DNA from: an uncultured Eggerthella sp.
GTDB taxonomy: Bacteria; Actinomycetota; Coriobacteriia; Coriobacteriales; Eggerthellaceae
Assembly (NCBI GenBank): GCA_900546175.1
Contig: URBX01000009.1
Coordinates: 1-58,548 of the forward strand
Direction of reading: 5' to 3'
DNA: 58,548 nucleotides
The notes under the pieces are model-generated. The model saw only the letters and a program-made list of their open reading frames with translations, did not search any database and was not told where the DNA came from. Below, piece by piece: positions 17,912 to 26,500 of the stretch. The stretch's first letter is position 1, and each line of letters starts with the position of its first letter. The position numbers and the translations under genes were made by a program.

Positions 17912-17944
17912 TGAGCCTGATCTTTTTGTTCAGGCTCATTTTTT
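17912..17944 (+). terminator. Intrinsic terminator after ileS
   Basis: TGAGCCTGA (17912-17920) pairs perfectly with TCAGGCTCA (17930-17938) and is followed by six T residues (17939-17944). It lies only 13 bases before the lspA start, so partial read-through into lspA is possible. Confidence 0.88.
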
Positions 17945-17957
17945 AGCAGGAGAGAAC

Positions 17958-18482
17958 ATGGGTAACAAGAAAAAGAAAAAGAAGGTTGCGGTAGCTAAGA
18001 AGAAACCTTTTAATGCTTTAAATTGTGTGATTCTGGCAGTAGTTGCTACGGTTTGGTTTGCGCTAGACCGAGTTGTTAAGTCAATTGTTGAAGAAGGTCA
18101 TGCGGTAGGAGATATCCTTATGAGCAGTAATGGCATCTTCCAATTTGAGTTAGTTCATAATACGGGTGCTGCTTGGGGCACTTTTGGAGACTCAACAACT
18201 ATTCTTACCACTGTTACCGTGGTTATTGTGTTTGGAATCATGCTTCTTTCTATTTATGAAACCCAGCGTGGAACAAGATTTGAGATTGTTGCCCTCGCTC
18301 TTCTTCTTGGCGGAGGGCTTGGAAACCTTCTTGATCGTTTGGCTTTTGGATACGTAATCGATTTTATTACGCCAACTTTTATCTCTTTCCCAACGTTCAA
18401 TGTTGCTGATATCGGAGTAACAGTTGGTGTAGTACTCTTTATTATTTCGCTTTTGCTCCAGGCAAAAAAAGGTCGTTTTTAA
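17958..18482 (+). CDS. lspA: Lipoprotein signal peptidase (signal peptidase II)
   Basis: Cleaves the signal peptide from diacylglyceryl-modified prolipoproteins in the cytoplasmic membrane. There are four membrane helices, with the motifs LDRVVK, ELVHNTGAAWG, GGGLGNLLDRL and FNVAD. The catalytic aspartates should be D135 (GYVIDF) and D151 (FNVAD). The N-terminus is an unusual lysine-rich stretch (12 lysines or arginines in the first 16 residues or so), extending the protein to 174 aa. The ATG at 17958 follows AGGAGAG. It lies between ileS and the pseudouridine synthase, the common lspA-rlu order. Confidence 0.95.
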   Translation: MGNKKKKKKVAVAKKKPFNALNCVILAVVATVWFALDRVVKSIVEEGHAVGDILMSSNGIFQFELVHNTGAAWGTFGDSTTILTTVTVVIVFGIMLLSIYETQRGTRFEIVALALLLGGGLGNLLDRLAFGYVIDFITPTFISFPTFNVADIGVTVGVVLFIISLLLQAKKGRF

Positions 18483-18599
18483 TAAAAGCGATGATATGGT
18501 TAAAGAGTCATTTCTTTGGAAAGTGAAGATTTAGCCAACGAGTTTTTTATGAACTAGTGTTTATGGTTGTTAATTAATACCATTAAAAAAGAGGTGTAC

Positions 18600-19658
18600 A
18601 TGGCTCGAACTCTCTCGACAACAGTGTCTGATTTATATAACGAAATGCGTCTCGACTCCTTTTTATTTGAGTCAGGATTATATCCTTCTCGTAGTAAAGC
18701 GGTTAAGTTTATTGAGTCTGAAAAAGTTTTCGTGAACGGCAAGGCTGCTTCCAAGAAAACCTTGGTTTTTGCGGGAGATTTTATTGTGTATGAAGAGTTT
18801 GAACAGGAGACTCGTTCTTTTCTCGAGCCTGAAAATATTCCTTTAAATATTGTCTTTGAAGATGATGACTTATTGGTTATTAATAAGCAGCCAGGTTTAA
18901 TTTGCCATCCTGCTCCTGGTCATCCATCAGGAACGCTTTCAAATGCTTTATTGTATAAGTACGGTCGTGATAATTTAGCTCATATTCAGGGAGATGATAG
19001 GCCGGGTATCGTGCATCGTCTTGACGGAAACACTTCTGGCTTACTTCTCTGTGCAAAAAATGACGAAATGGGTTATATCCTTCAGGACGAGATTCGTACA
19101 CGTAATGTAAACCGTAGGTATTTATGTCTTGTACATGGAAACCTTGCGAAAGACTCTGGCTTAATTGATGCGCCTATTTTCCGTTCTGATAAAGACCGTT
19201 TACGCATGACTGTTTCCGATAAACCTCAAGCACGTAGTTCGGTTACTACTTTTAAGGTAATGGAACGATTTGAGGCTGGTTTAAAAGATAATGGCTTTAC
19301 TTTGATTGAATGTAAACTTTATTCAGGTCGAACCCATCAAATCCGCGTTCATATGGAATACATCAAACATTGGTGCGTAGGTGATCCTACCTATGGAACA
19401 CCCGGTAAAAGTGACAATCTTGGCCTAACGCGCCAATTCCTTCATTCGTATTTCATTGAGTTTGAGCATCCTCGTACAGGAGAAGTGCTTAGCTTTATAG
19501 CGCCTCTTCCAAAAGATTTGCAAGACACTCTTAATAAACTATCCGACAGAAGAATTGGCCTTACTCAGGCAGGCAGGGAAGTGCTTCCTGCATATGTAGA
19601 GGCTTCTAGTATTCCTGGTTTAACTACCGAGTCATTTACCCAGCTCGGGGTCGTTTAG
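18600..19658 (+). CDS. RluA/RluD-family pseudouridine synthase
   Basis: Isomerises uridine to pseudouridine in rRNA. An N-terminal S4-like RNA-binding domain (about residues 15-75) leads to the catalytic domain with GIVHRLDGNTSGLLL; the catalytic aspartate is D142. The later KLYSGRTHQIRVHM motif is also standard. I chose the ATG at 18600 because an AAAGAGGTG site stands 5-6 bases ahead; the frame is open to an ATG at 18567 without one. The product is 352 aa. Its last 27 bases overlap the end of the convergent CmpB-like gene. Which rRNA position it modifies is not clear. Confidence 0.92.
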   Translation: MARTLSTTVSDLYNEMRLDSFLFESGLYPSRSKAVKFIESEKVFVNGKAASKKTLVFAGDFIVYEEFEQETRSFLEPENIPLNIVFEDDDLLVINKQPGLICHPAPGHPSGTLSNALLYKYGRDNLAHIQGDDRPGIVHRLDGNTSGLLLCAKNDEMGYILQDEIRTRNVNRRYLCLVHGNLAKDSGLIDAPIFRSDKDRLRMTVSDKPQARSSVTTFKVMERFEAGLKDNGFTLIECKLYSGRTHQIRVHMEYIKHWCVGDPTYGTPGKSDNLGLTRQFLHSYFIEFEHPRTGEVLSFIAPLPKDLQDTLNKLSDRRIGLTQAGREVLPAYVEASSIPGLTTESFTQLGVV

Positions 19659-20630
19659 GGGAATAATAGATTTAAGCGGTCCGTATCGTTCGCTTTCTAT
19701 GTCATCTGTTTGCGTCATGTTGTGGAAAGTTTTTTCCATGTATTCATCGGGAAAAAGCGTGTCTATTACTGCATCAACGGGATCATTTTCAGGTTCGTTT
19801 ACGGCACGCTCACCGCTTCTAACTAACGCAAGGCATGTTACGCAAATATTTACTACCATAAAAACAGATATTGCTACAGTTAACACATGAGAGGCAAAAA
19901 ACTTAGTGCGACCTTGTTTTTTGCTAAAACTAACGTTGTTTGGATTTTTAAACGCATCTTTTTCTTCTTGTGTAGGAGAGCATTTCTTTGAGAGCTTCTT
20001 TAAGTGCGGCATAACAAGGCGAACCCAAATTAGTCCAATAATGCCCCAGCAGATACCAAAGGTAATGTTTGTTCGGCCATTAATGTTTCCGAATGTTCCA
20101 GTGTAGTCCCATGCAATTGCATGAGCTAAGTGTTCAAGACCAAGGCTTGCCATATATTCCAAAAAGCAGCCAAACACCATGCAAAACAGAAAGATAACTA
20201 GATTATTTGCTGAATGGAAACGATTAAGAATAATTGTAAGCAGTACCGCGGCAAGACCGTATATTGAACTAAAAGGCCCCCATACTAAACCTGCACGGCT
20301 TTCATATTCTCCATAGATAAAAATGTGCGAAATTTCTTCAATGACAAGACCGGCTAAAGAAGCAAGCGTGAAAATCCACATAAGAGTAAAAAAGTTGAAA
20401 GCGAAGAATTTGGTATTCTTTTTGGATTGCGTAAAGGCGGTATTGCCAGCATGTATCTGCTTGGATTGCGAGAGGGCAGCACTATCAGAAGAGACCTGCT
20501 TTGACGGTAGGAAAGCAGTGCTATCGGAATGCATCTGCTTAGTAGCATCATTTGAATGCTTTGGTTTGGCAGTTTTGGCTGAACATTCCTGTTTATCAGC
20601 AGGTATTTCTTTTTCAACGATTTCTTTCAT
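19632..20630 (-). CDS. CmpB-like integral membrane protein (putative ABC-transporter permease family) with N-terminal repeats
   Basis: The core (about residues 90-225) has four or more membrane helices and the motifs YESRAGLVWGPFSSIYG and TNITFGICWGIIGLIWV, typical of the CmpB/DUF1113 family (PF06541), whose role is unknown despite the 'ABC permease' label. The first 80 or so residues are polar and contain three 13-residue tandem repeats beginning KQ. A further helix near residue 245 precedes a hydrophilic tail. The 332-aa length exceeds the usual family core because of these ends. It is convergent with, and overlaps, the pseudouridine synthase gene by 27 bases. The ATG at 20630 has no obvious ribosome-binding site. 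Confidence 0.75.
   Translation of the reverse strand: MKEIVEKEIPADKQECSAKTAKPKHSNDATKQMHSDSTAFLPSKQVSSDSAALSQSKQIHAGNTAFTQSKKNTKFFAFNFFTLMWIFTLASLAGLVIEEISHIFIYGEYESRAGLVWGPFSSIYGLAAVLLTIILNRFHSANNLVIFLFCMVFGCFLEYMASLGLEHLAHAIAWDYTGTFGNINGRTNITFGICWGIIGLIWVRLVMPHLKKLSKKCSPTQEEKDAFKNPNNVSFSKKQGRTKFFASHVLTVAISVFMVVNICVTCLALVRSGERAVNEPENDPVDAVIDTLFPDEYMEKTFHNMTQTDDIESERYGPLKSIIPLNDPELGK
20422..20538 (-). repeat. Three tandem 39-bp repeats inside the CmpB-like gene
   Basis: Units lie at 20422-20460, 20461-20499 and 20500-20538, each ending in the plus-strand bases CTGC. They encode three degenerate 13-residue units beginning KQ on the minus strand. The period is a multiple of three, so unit gain or loss keeps the frame. 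The units differ at many bases, so the array is old rather than freshly expanded. Confidence 0.85.
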
Positions 20631-20698
20631 AATCTGAGTGTAACAGACTAACCTAAGTGGCGTACAATACGCATAGTTAGACGGATAGGAAAACTACT

Positions 20699-21916
20699 AT
20701 GCAAAAACAAAAAACGGTACTTATTGGCGTAACAGGTTGTATTGGTGCCTATAAAGCCTGTGAAATCTTGCGTGGTTTACAAAAAAAGGGGGTACGCGTG
20801 AAGGTTGTTATGACTGAGCATGCTACTCATTTTGTTGACCCGCTTACGTTTAGAGCACTTACGAATGAACCAGTTGGGTTAGGCTTATTCGATAATCCTT
20901 CAGACCCTATTCATCATATTTCCCTTTCTCAAGAAGCAGATTTATTCTTGATTGCTCCTTGTACGGCGAATGTCCTTGCAAAAGTATGTCATGGTATAGC
21001 AGACGATTTGCTTACTACAACAGCTCTTGCAACTACTGCTCCGCTTATGATTGCTCCTGCAATGAATGTTCATATGTATGAGGCACCTGCAACTCAGGAA
21101 AACATTGCGACGCTTAAACGAAGGGGTGTTTCTTTTATTGAGCCTGACGAGGGTTATCTTGCTTGCGGTGAAGTTGGAAAAGGAAGACTAGCTGAGCCTG
21201 ACTATATTGTTGAAAAGGTCTTGGAAGCGCTTGAAGATGCTCCAGCACAGCTTCAGTTTGATCAAGACTATCTTGGTACGCGTATCATGATTACTGCTGG
21301 TCCTACGGTAGAGCCTATTGATCCAGTACGTTATATTTCTAATCGCTCGAGTGGTAAGTTTGGATATGCAATTGCTGAGGCCGCTGCGTCTCGTGGGGCA
21401 AAAGTTACTCTTGTTTCAGGTCCGGTAGCCTTAAGTGCTCCTGAAGGTGTTGAGGTAGTGTATGTTGAAAGCGCTCGCCAAATGCTTGATGAAGCAACGA
21501 AGGCTTTTGAAACCTGCGATATGGGTATCTTTAGTGCAGCGGTTGCAGACGTTCGTCCAGCAAATGAGGCTGACAAAAAACTGAAGAAGGGTATCAATGA
21601 TGATGATTTGGAATCCATTAAACTTGTTGAAAACCCTGACATCTTAAAAACGCTTGGCCATGCTAAAACAAACCAAATTGTGATTGGTTTTGCTGCTGAA
21701 ACTAATGATGTTATTGATAATGGTTTCAAAAAGCTTCAAAAAAAGAATGCCGATATGATTGTTGCTAACGAAGTAGGTAGTGATAAAACATTCGGAAAAG
21801 ATAATGATGAAATTTGGATGATCACCCAGGATAGTATTGTTCACGTAGAAGATAAGCCAAAAACCGAATTGGCTCATGAAATCCTTAATCAAGCAAAAGA
21901 TTTATTTTCGCTCTAG
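20699..21916 (+). CDS. coaBC: Bifunctional phosphopantothenoylcysteine decarboxylase / phosphopantothenate-cysteine ligase
   Basis: Catalyses two consecutive steps of coenzyme A synthesis. The N-terminal CoaC flavoprotein domain (about residues 1-185) shows GVTGCIGAYKA, the catalytic histidine region IHHISL and the substrate-binding MIAPAMNVHMY; the C-terminal CoaB domain (about 190-405) shows ITAGPTVEPIDPVRYISNRSSGKFG and the NPDIL segment. The length (405 aa) is normal. The ATG at 20699 follows an AGGAAA site. It is a single gene, divergent from the CmpB-like gene. Confidence 0.96.
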   Translation: MQKQKTVLIGVTGCIGAYKACEILRGLQKKGVRVKVVMTEHATHFVDPLTFRALTNEPVGLGLFDNPSDPIHHISLSQEADLFLIAPCTANVLAKVCHGIADDLLTTTALATTAPLMIAPAMNVHMYEAPATQENIATLKRRGVSFIEPDEGYLACGEVGKGRLAEPDYIVEKVLEALEDAPAQLQFDQDYLGTRIMITAGPTVEPIDPVRYISNRSSGKFGYAIAEAAASRGAKVTLVSGPVALSAPEGVEVVYVESARQMLDEATKAFETCDMGIFSAAVADVRPANEADKKLKKGINDDDLESIKLVENPDILKTLGHAKTNQIVIGFAAETNDVIDNGFKKLQKKNADMIVANEVGSDKTFGKDNDEIWMITQDSIVHVEDKPKTELAHEILNQAKDLFSL

Positions 21917-21949
21917 TAAAGCTTCGTCAAAATAAGATTAGTAAGTTAA

Positions 21950-22162
21950 TTGACCTCTCAGTACGAGGGGTCAATTTGCTGATTGAGCGTTAGAATCCAT
22001 TACCTCAAATCATTCCTTCTTAATCAGTACGAGAGGTCAAGTATAGCTATGGGGCTTTAGACATATCAAAAGGTATTAGTGCGCGGGCCATTTATAATGA
22101 TTGGGCTAAAGATGCAACACTGAGCACTAATAAGTCGGCCCCTCAATACGAGGGGCCGACTT
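21950..22162. repeat. Palindromic repeat family between coaBC and gltD
   Basis: The 298-base spacer 21917-22214 holds no gene but three related elements. 21950-21974 is a 10-bp stem (TTGACCTCTC/GAGGGGTCAA, one G-U pair) with loop AGTAC. 22012-22038 keeps the right arm (AGTACGAGAGGTCAA) and a short left partner, ACCTC. 22132-22162 is a perfect 13-bp stem (AAGTCGGCCCCTC/GAGGGGCCGACTT) with loop AATAC. The loop plus flanking CTC/GAG are conserved while the outer stems differ. None has a T-run, so they are not standard terminators, although 22132-22162 may protect the gltD 3' end. Confidence 0.6.
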
Positions 22163-22214
22163 GGAATAGGGATATCTTTAGCGTATTTACTTACGCAAAG
22201 ATTACAAATAGGGC

Positions 22215-23567
22215 TTAAATAATATTGCTGTAGCCTTCTAGATAGGCATCAACTTGTCTTGCAATTTCATGGGCGTGAGCCATTGCTTGCACCACAAGAG
22301 AAGAACCTATAACCATGTCTCCTGTTTTGAAAACATTATCTGCTTCATTGTCGCTAAGGCCTTCAGTGCAATAGGTTTCAGCTCCTGAAAAACCTGATGC
22401 AATGATTAGGAGATCTGCATCAACTATCTTCTCTTCGCCATTAGAATTAAGAGAAAGAGCGATAAGCTTTCCTTCGTCATTGGTATGCAAGGCAGTTACT
22501 TTTGTTGAGAAGTTGCGAATGTCATGCTCAAATACCGCAGACGCTTCTTGGTGAGCATAGTCATTCATAGGACCGTAATCATGCTTCGGCCTACGAATTA
22601 ACTGAATGACGTTCTTGGCTCCCTGACGAATTGCAGTTGCAATAGCATCGTTTGCAGAATTGCCGGCACCTACAATTGCAACCGTCTTTCCTTCGGCATT
22701 ATATTGAGAATCAAGTGTTCCTTCACCCAGCTGATCTTTTGCAACGTTTTCCAGGTAATCAAGAACGAAAAGAGCATCTGAAGAGGAGCCTTCATAGTCA
22801 ACCTGACGCGGTACATAAGCACCAAGAGCAAGTACCACTGCGTCGTAGCTTTTTTGGAGAGAGTTTAGAGTTACTGTACTGTTTGGAGCGCCTACATCAA
22901 CTCCGCATTGGAATTCCACGCCCTCTTCTTCAAGAAGAGCAATACGCCGTGCAACAACTTCCTTTGGTAGTTTCATATTTGGGATTCCGTATACAAGAAG
23001 ACCACCAGGAGTAAGATTTCGTTCAAAAACAGTAACGGTATGACCACGCCTATTAAGCAAGCTTGCTATGGTTAGGCCTGCAGGACCTGAACCAACTACT
23101 GCAATCTTTTCACCGCTTCTACAGCGAGGTGGATTTGGGATCATGAGCCCTTGTTCGAATGCGGTTTCGATAATGTAACGCTCGTTGTCATTGATAGATA
23201 CTGGAGCATTGACCTTTCCGCAAGAACAGGCGCCTTCGCAAGGGGCAGGGCATACATAGCCAGTAAATTCAGGAAAGCAGTTTGTTCGGGTAAGGCGTTC
23301 TAAAGCTACAGACAGATTGCCTCTCCATAGTTGATCGTTCCATTCGGGAATTAGGTTTTTAAGAGGGCATCCAATTAAGGTGTTGTCAATGGAAATGCCA
23401 GCTTGGCAGAAAGGTACACCGCAATCCATGCATCTTCCTGCCTGCTTTATTCTTTCCTTGTAAGGCAGTTCGTTATGGAACTTTTCAAAATTATTAACGC
23501 GCTTGGCAGGGGAAATGTCAGGCGTGTTTTCTCTTTGGTAATCAATGAATCCCGTTGGCTTTCCCAT
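22215..23567 (-). CDS. gltD: Glutamate synthase small subunit
   Basis: Supplies electrons from NAD(P)H, through FAD and iron-sulfur clusters, to the large subunit. The N-terminal half carries cysteine clusters (GRCMDCGVPFC and CPAPCEGACSCG); the dinucleotide-binding motifs VVGSGPAGLT (FAD) and VAIVGAGNSANDA (NAD(P)H) follow. The 450-aa length is slightly below the usual 470-490, with the C-terminus ending in the usual G-DMVIGSSLVVQAMAHAHE segment. It starts 2 bases after the gltB stop, so the two are co-translated; AAGGGA in the gltB tail serves as its ribosome-binding site. Confidence 0.95.
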   Translation of the reverse strand: MGKPTGFIDYQRENTPDISPAKRVNNFEKFHNELPYKERIKQAGRCMDCGVPFCQAGISIDNTLIGCPLKNLIPEWNDQLWRGNLSVALERLTRTNCFPEFTGYVCPAPCEGACSCGKVNAPVSINDNERYIIETAFEQGLMIPNPPRCRSGEKIAVVGSGPAGLTIASLLNRRGHTVTVFERNLTPGGLLVYGIPNMKLPKEVVARRIALLEEEGVEFQCGVDVGAPNSTVTLNSLQKSYDAVVLALGAYVPRQVDYEGSSSDALFVLDYLENVAKDQLGEGTLDSQYNAEGKTVAIVGAGNSANDAIATAIRQGAKNVIQLIRRPKHDYGPMNDYAHQEASAVFEHDIRNFSTKVTALHTNDEGKLIALSLNSNGEEKIVDADLLIIASGFSGAETYCTEGLSDNEADNVFKTGDMVIGSSLVVQAMAHAHEIARQVDAYLEGYSNII

Positions 23568-23569
23568 TG

Positions 23570-26500
23570 TTATTCATCCCTTTCGATAAACGCCTTGGTT
23601 GCAGCTTCCTGTTCGTCCATTCCCTGGCGTATGTTCTCATTAATACGTTGAATCATTGCTTTATATGCCTTCGGAATTACCTTCTTGAAATGAGGAAGGT
23701 ATTCGTCAAGGTTTTCGAGCATTGACTTGGCCAAAGCTGAGCCAGTAAGCTTAGCATGCTCTTCAATAAGATCGCATACGGTTGAAATGTCTTCCGTTTC
23801 CTTGAGCTGTTCAATGGTAACCAACTCTTTGTTCGTTCTCCGGTAAAGATCGTGGTTAGCGTCGTATACATAAGCAACACCGCCACTCATGCCAGCAGCA
23901 AAGTTACGACCGGTAGTTCCTATAATAACAACGGTACCACCCGTCATATATTCGCATCCGTGATCGCCAACTCCTTCAACTACTGCAGTTGCACCCGAGT
24001 TGCGAACACAGAATCTCTCGCCTGCACGTCCTGAGATGAAAGCACGGCCACTGGTTGCACCATAGAGAGCAACGTTACCAATAATGACGTTCTCTTCGGA
24101 CGCGCGATGGCTATTCTTAGATGGGTAGGTGATGAGTTCGCCACCCGATAAGCCCTTGCCGAAGTAGTCGTTGGAATCGCCTTCCAATTCCAAAGTGAGA
24201 CCCTTAGGAATGAAAGCGCCAAACGACTGACCAGCACCACCAGAAAGCTTAAAGTGGTAGGTATCTGGCTTGAGTTTGGTGCCGAAGCGGCGAGTCAACT
24301 CTGCGCCAAATAAGGTTCCGCATGCTCTGTCGGTAGAGCTGATGGTGAATTGGGCACGGGCACCCTGATTTGCTTTTTCGCGAATGAGTGGCAAGAAGTT
24401 TTGGGAGTCGAGAGTGGTATCAAGCTTAAAGTCATAGGTATCGTTTTGGTCAAACAATATTCCCGTTTCGCAAGGGGCAAGAATGCGAGACAAATCAACC
24501 ATTTCGGCACGTTTTGTAATCTGCTTCTCTCTTACCTTGAGGAATTCGGTATGGCCTACTAATTCGTTAACCGTTTTTACGCCGAAACGAGCCATGATTT
24601 CACGAAGCTCTTCTGCAATAAAACGCATGAAGTTTTCAACGTGCTCTGGCTTGCCCCTGAAGTTCTTACGCAATTCAGGGTTTTGAGTTGCGATACCAAC
24701 CGGACAGGTATCGAGATTGCAAACACGCATCATGTCACAGCCAAGCGCAATAAGAGGAGCAGTTGCAAAACCGAATTCTTCTGCACCAAGAATTGCTGCA
24801 ATTGCAACATCGCGACCAGTCATAAGCTTGCCATCGGCTTCAATACGTACATGGGAACGAAGGTCATTTTGAATGAGTGTCTGATGAACTTCTGCTACAC
24901 CAAGTTCCCAAGGAAGACCGGCGCCCGCAATGGAGGAGCGAGGAGCGGCGCCGGTGCCTCCGTCATAACCTGATACAAGAACAGTTTCAGCACCTGCTTT
25001 TGCAACACCTGCTGCAATAGTGCCTACACCCGCTTCTGATACCAGCTTTACGGCAATAGTTGCATCCTTGTTAGCATTCTTAAGATCGTAGATAAGTTCC
25101 GCCAAGTCTTCAATGGAATAAATATCGTGATGAGGAGGAGGGGAAATCAAACTAACGCCTGGTGTAGAGTAGCGCGTCTTTGCAATCCAAGGCCATACTT
25201 TTCCTCCAGGAAGATGTCCTCCTTCACCAGGCTTTGCGCCTTGAGCCATCTTGATTTGGATTTCCTTGGCGCTTACTAAGTATTCGCTTGTAACACCAAA
25301 TCTGCCCGAAGCAACCTGCTTGATTGCGCTTCCTCGTTCGGTGTTGAGTCGTTCAGGAGTTTCGCCGCCTTCGCCAGAATTAGACTTACCGCCTAAGCGA
25401 TTCATGGCAATTGCAAGACATTCATGAGCTTCTTGACTAATTGAACCGTATGACATTGCGCCTGTCTTGAAACGCTTGACAATTTCATCAACGCTTTCAA
25501 CTTCTTCAATTGAAATAGGTTCGTATGCATCGAAGTTAAATTCAAACAATCCGCGAAGGGTGTGAGGCAAGGTCTCATCATCAACAATCTTTGAGTACTC
25601 CTTAAAGCGGGCATAATCTCCTTGCTGTGCTGCCTTTTGAAGAAGCATGATGGTAAGTGGATTAATCATGTGGCTCTCAACTTCAAAACCACTGCGCATC
25701 TTGTGGGAACCAAGGGCAGCTAAGCTGTAGTCTTCCGATAATCCCATTGGATCAAAAGCAGCATGATGACGCTGTGTTACCAGTTCAGCAATTTGCTCAA
25801 GACCAATACCACCAATACGGCTTACGGTATTAGTGAAATAGTTGTTTACTACGTCTTCAGTAAGGCCTAAGATTTCGAATATTTGAGCGGATTGATAAGA
25901 CTGGAGAGCAGAAATGCCCATTTTTGCAGAAATCTTTACCACACCATGAAGAATTGCATCGTTGTAGGAATGGATTGCAACATACCTATCGCAATCCAAG
26001 ATATTCTGCTCAATCAAATCTCTGATACATTGATGAGCCAAGTAAGGACACACTGCACGAGCACCATAGCCTAAGAGGGTGGCGAAGTGGTGAACGCTTG
26101 TTGGCTCTGCGCTTTCTAAGATGACTGATATTTGTGTGCGCTTTTTAGTGCGAACAATATACTGTTCAACTGCAGAAACAGCTAACAGTGATGGAATAGC
26201 AAGATGATTCTCGTCAACGCCACGGTCTGAGAGAACAATAATGTTTGATCCGTTGTGGTAAGCCTTTTCAATGTTGAGGAATAAACGGTCAAGTACTACT
26301 TCTAAAGGAGTGTTTTCGAAGTAGAGAAGACTGATCGTTTCTGCCTTGAGGTTTGGTTCCTTAAGCGCTTTAATCTTTTCTAATTCAAGTTCAGTAAGGA
26401 TAGGGCTGTCAATCTGAAGAAGACGACAGTTTTCAGCCTTGTCCTCAAGAAGGTTACCGTCTGATCCGACGTACACGGTAGTATCAGTAACAATTTGTTC

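Noticed and set aside
21950..22162. A CRISPR array
   Set aside because: The repeats number only three, have unequal spacing (about 70 and 113 bases) and are palindromic hairpins with divergent arms, with no cas genes nearby.
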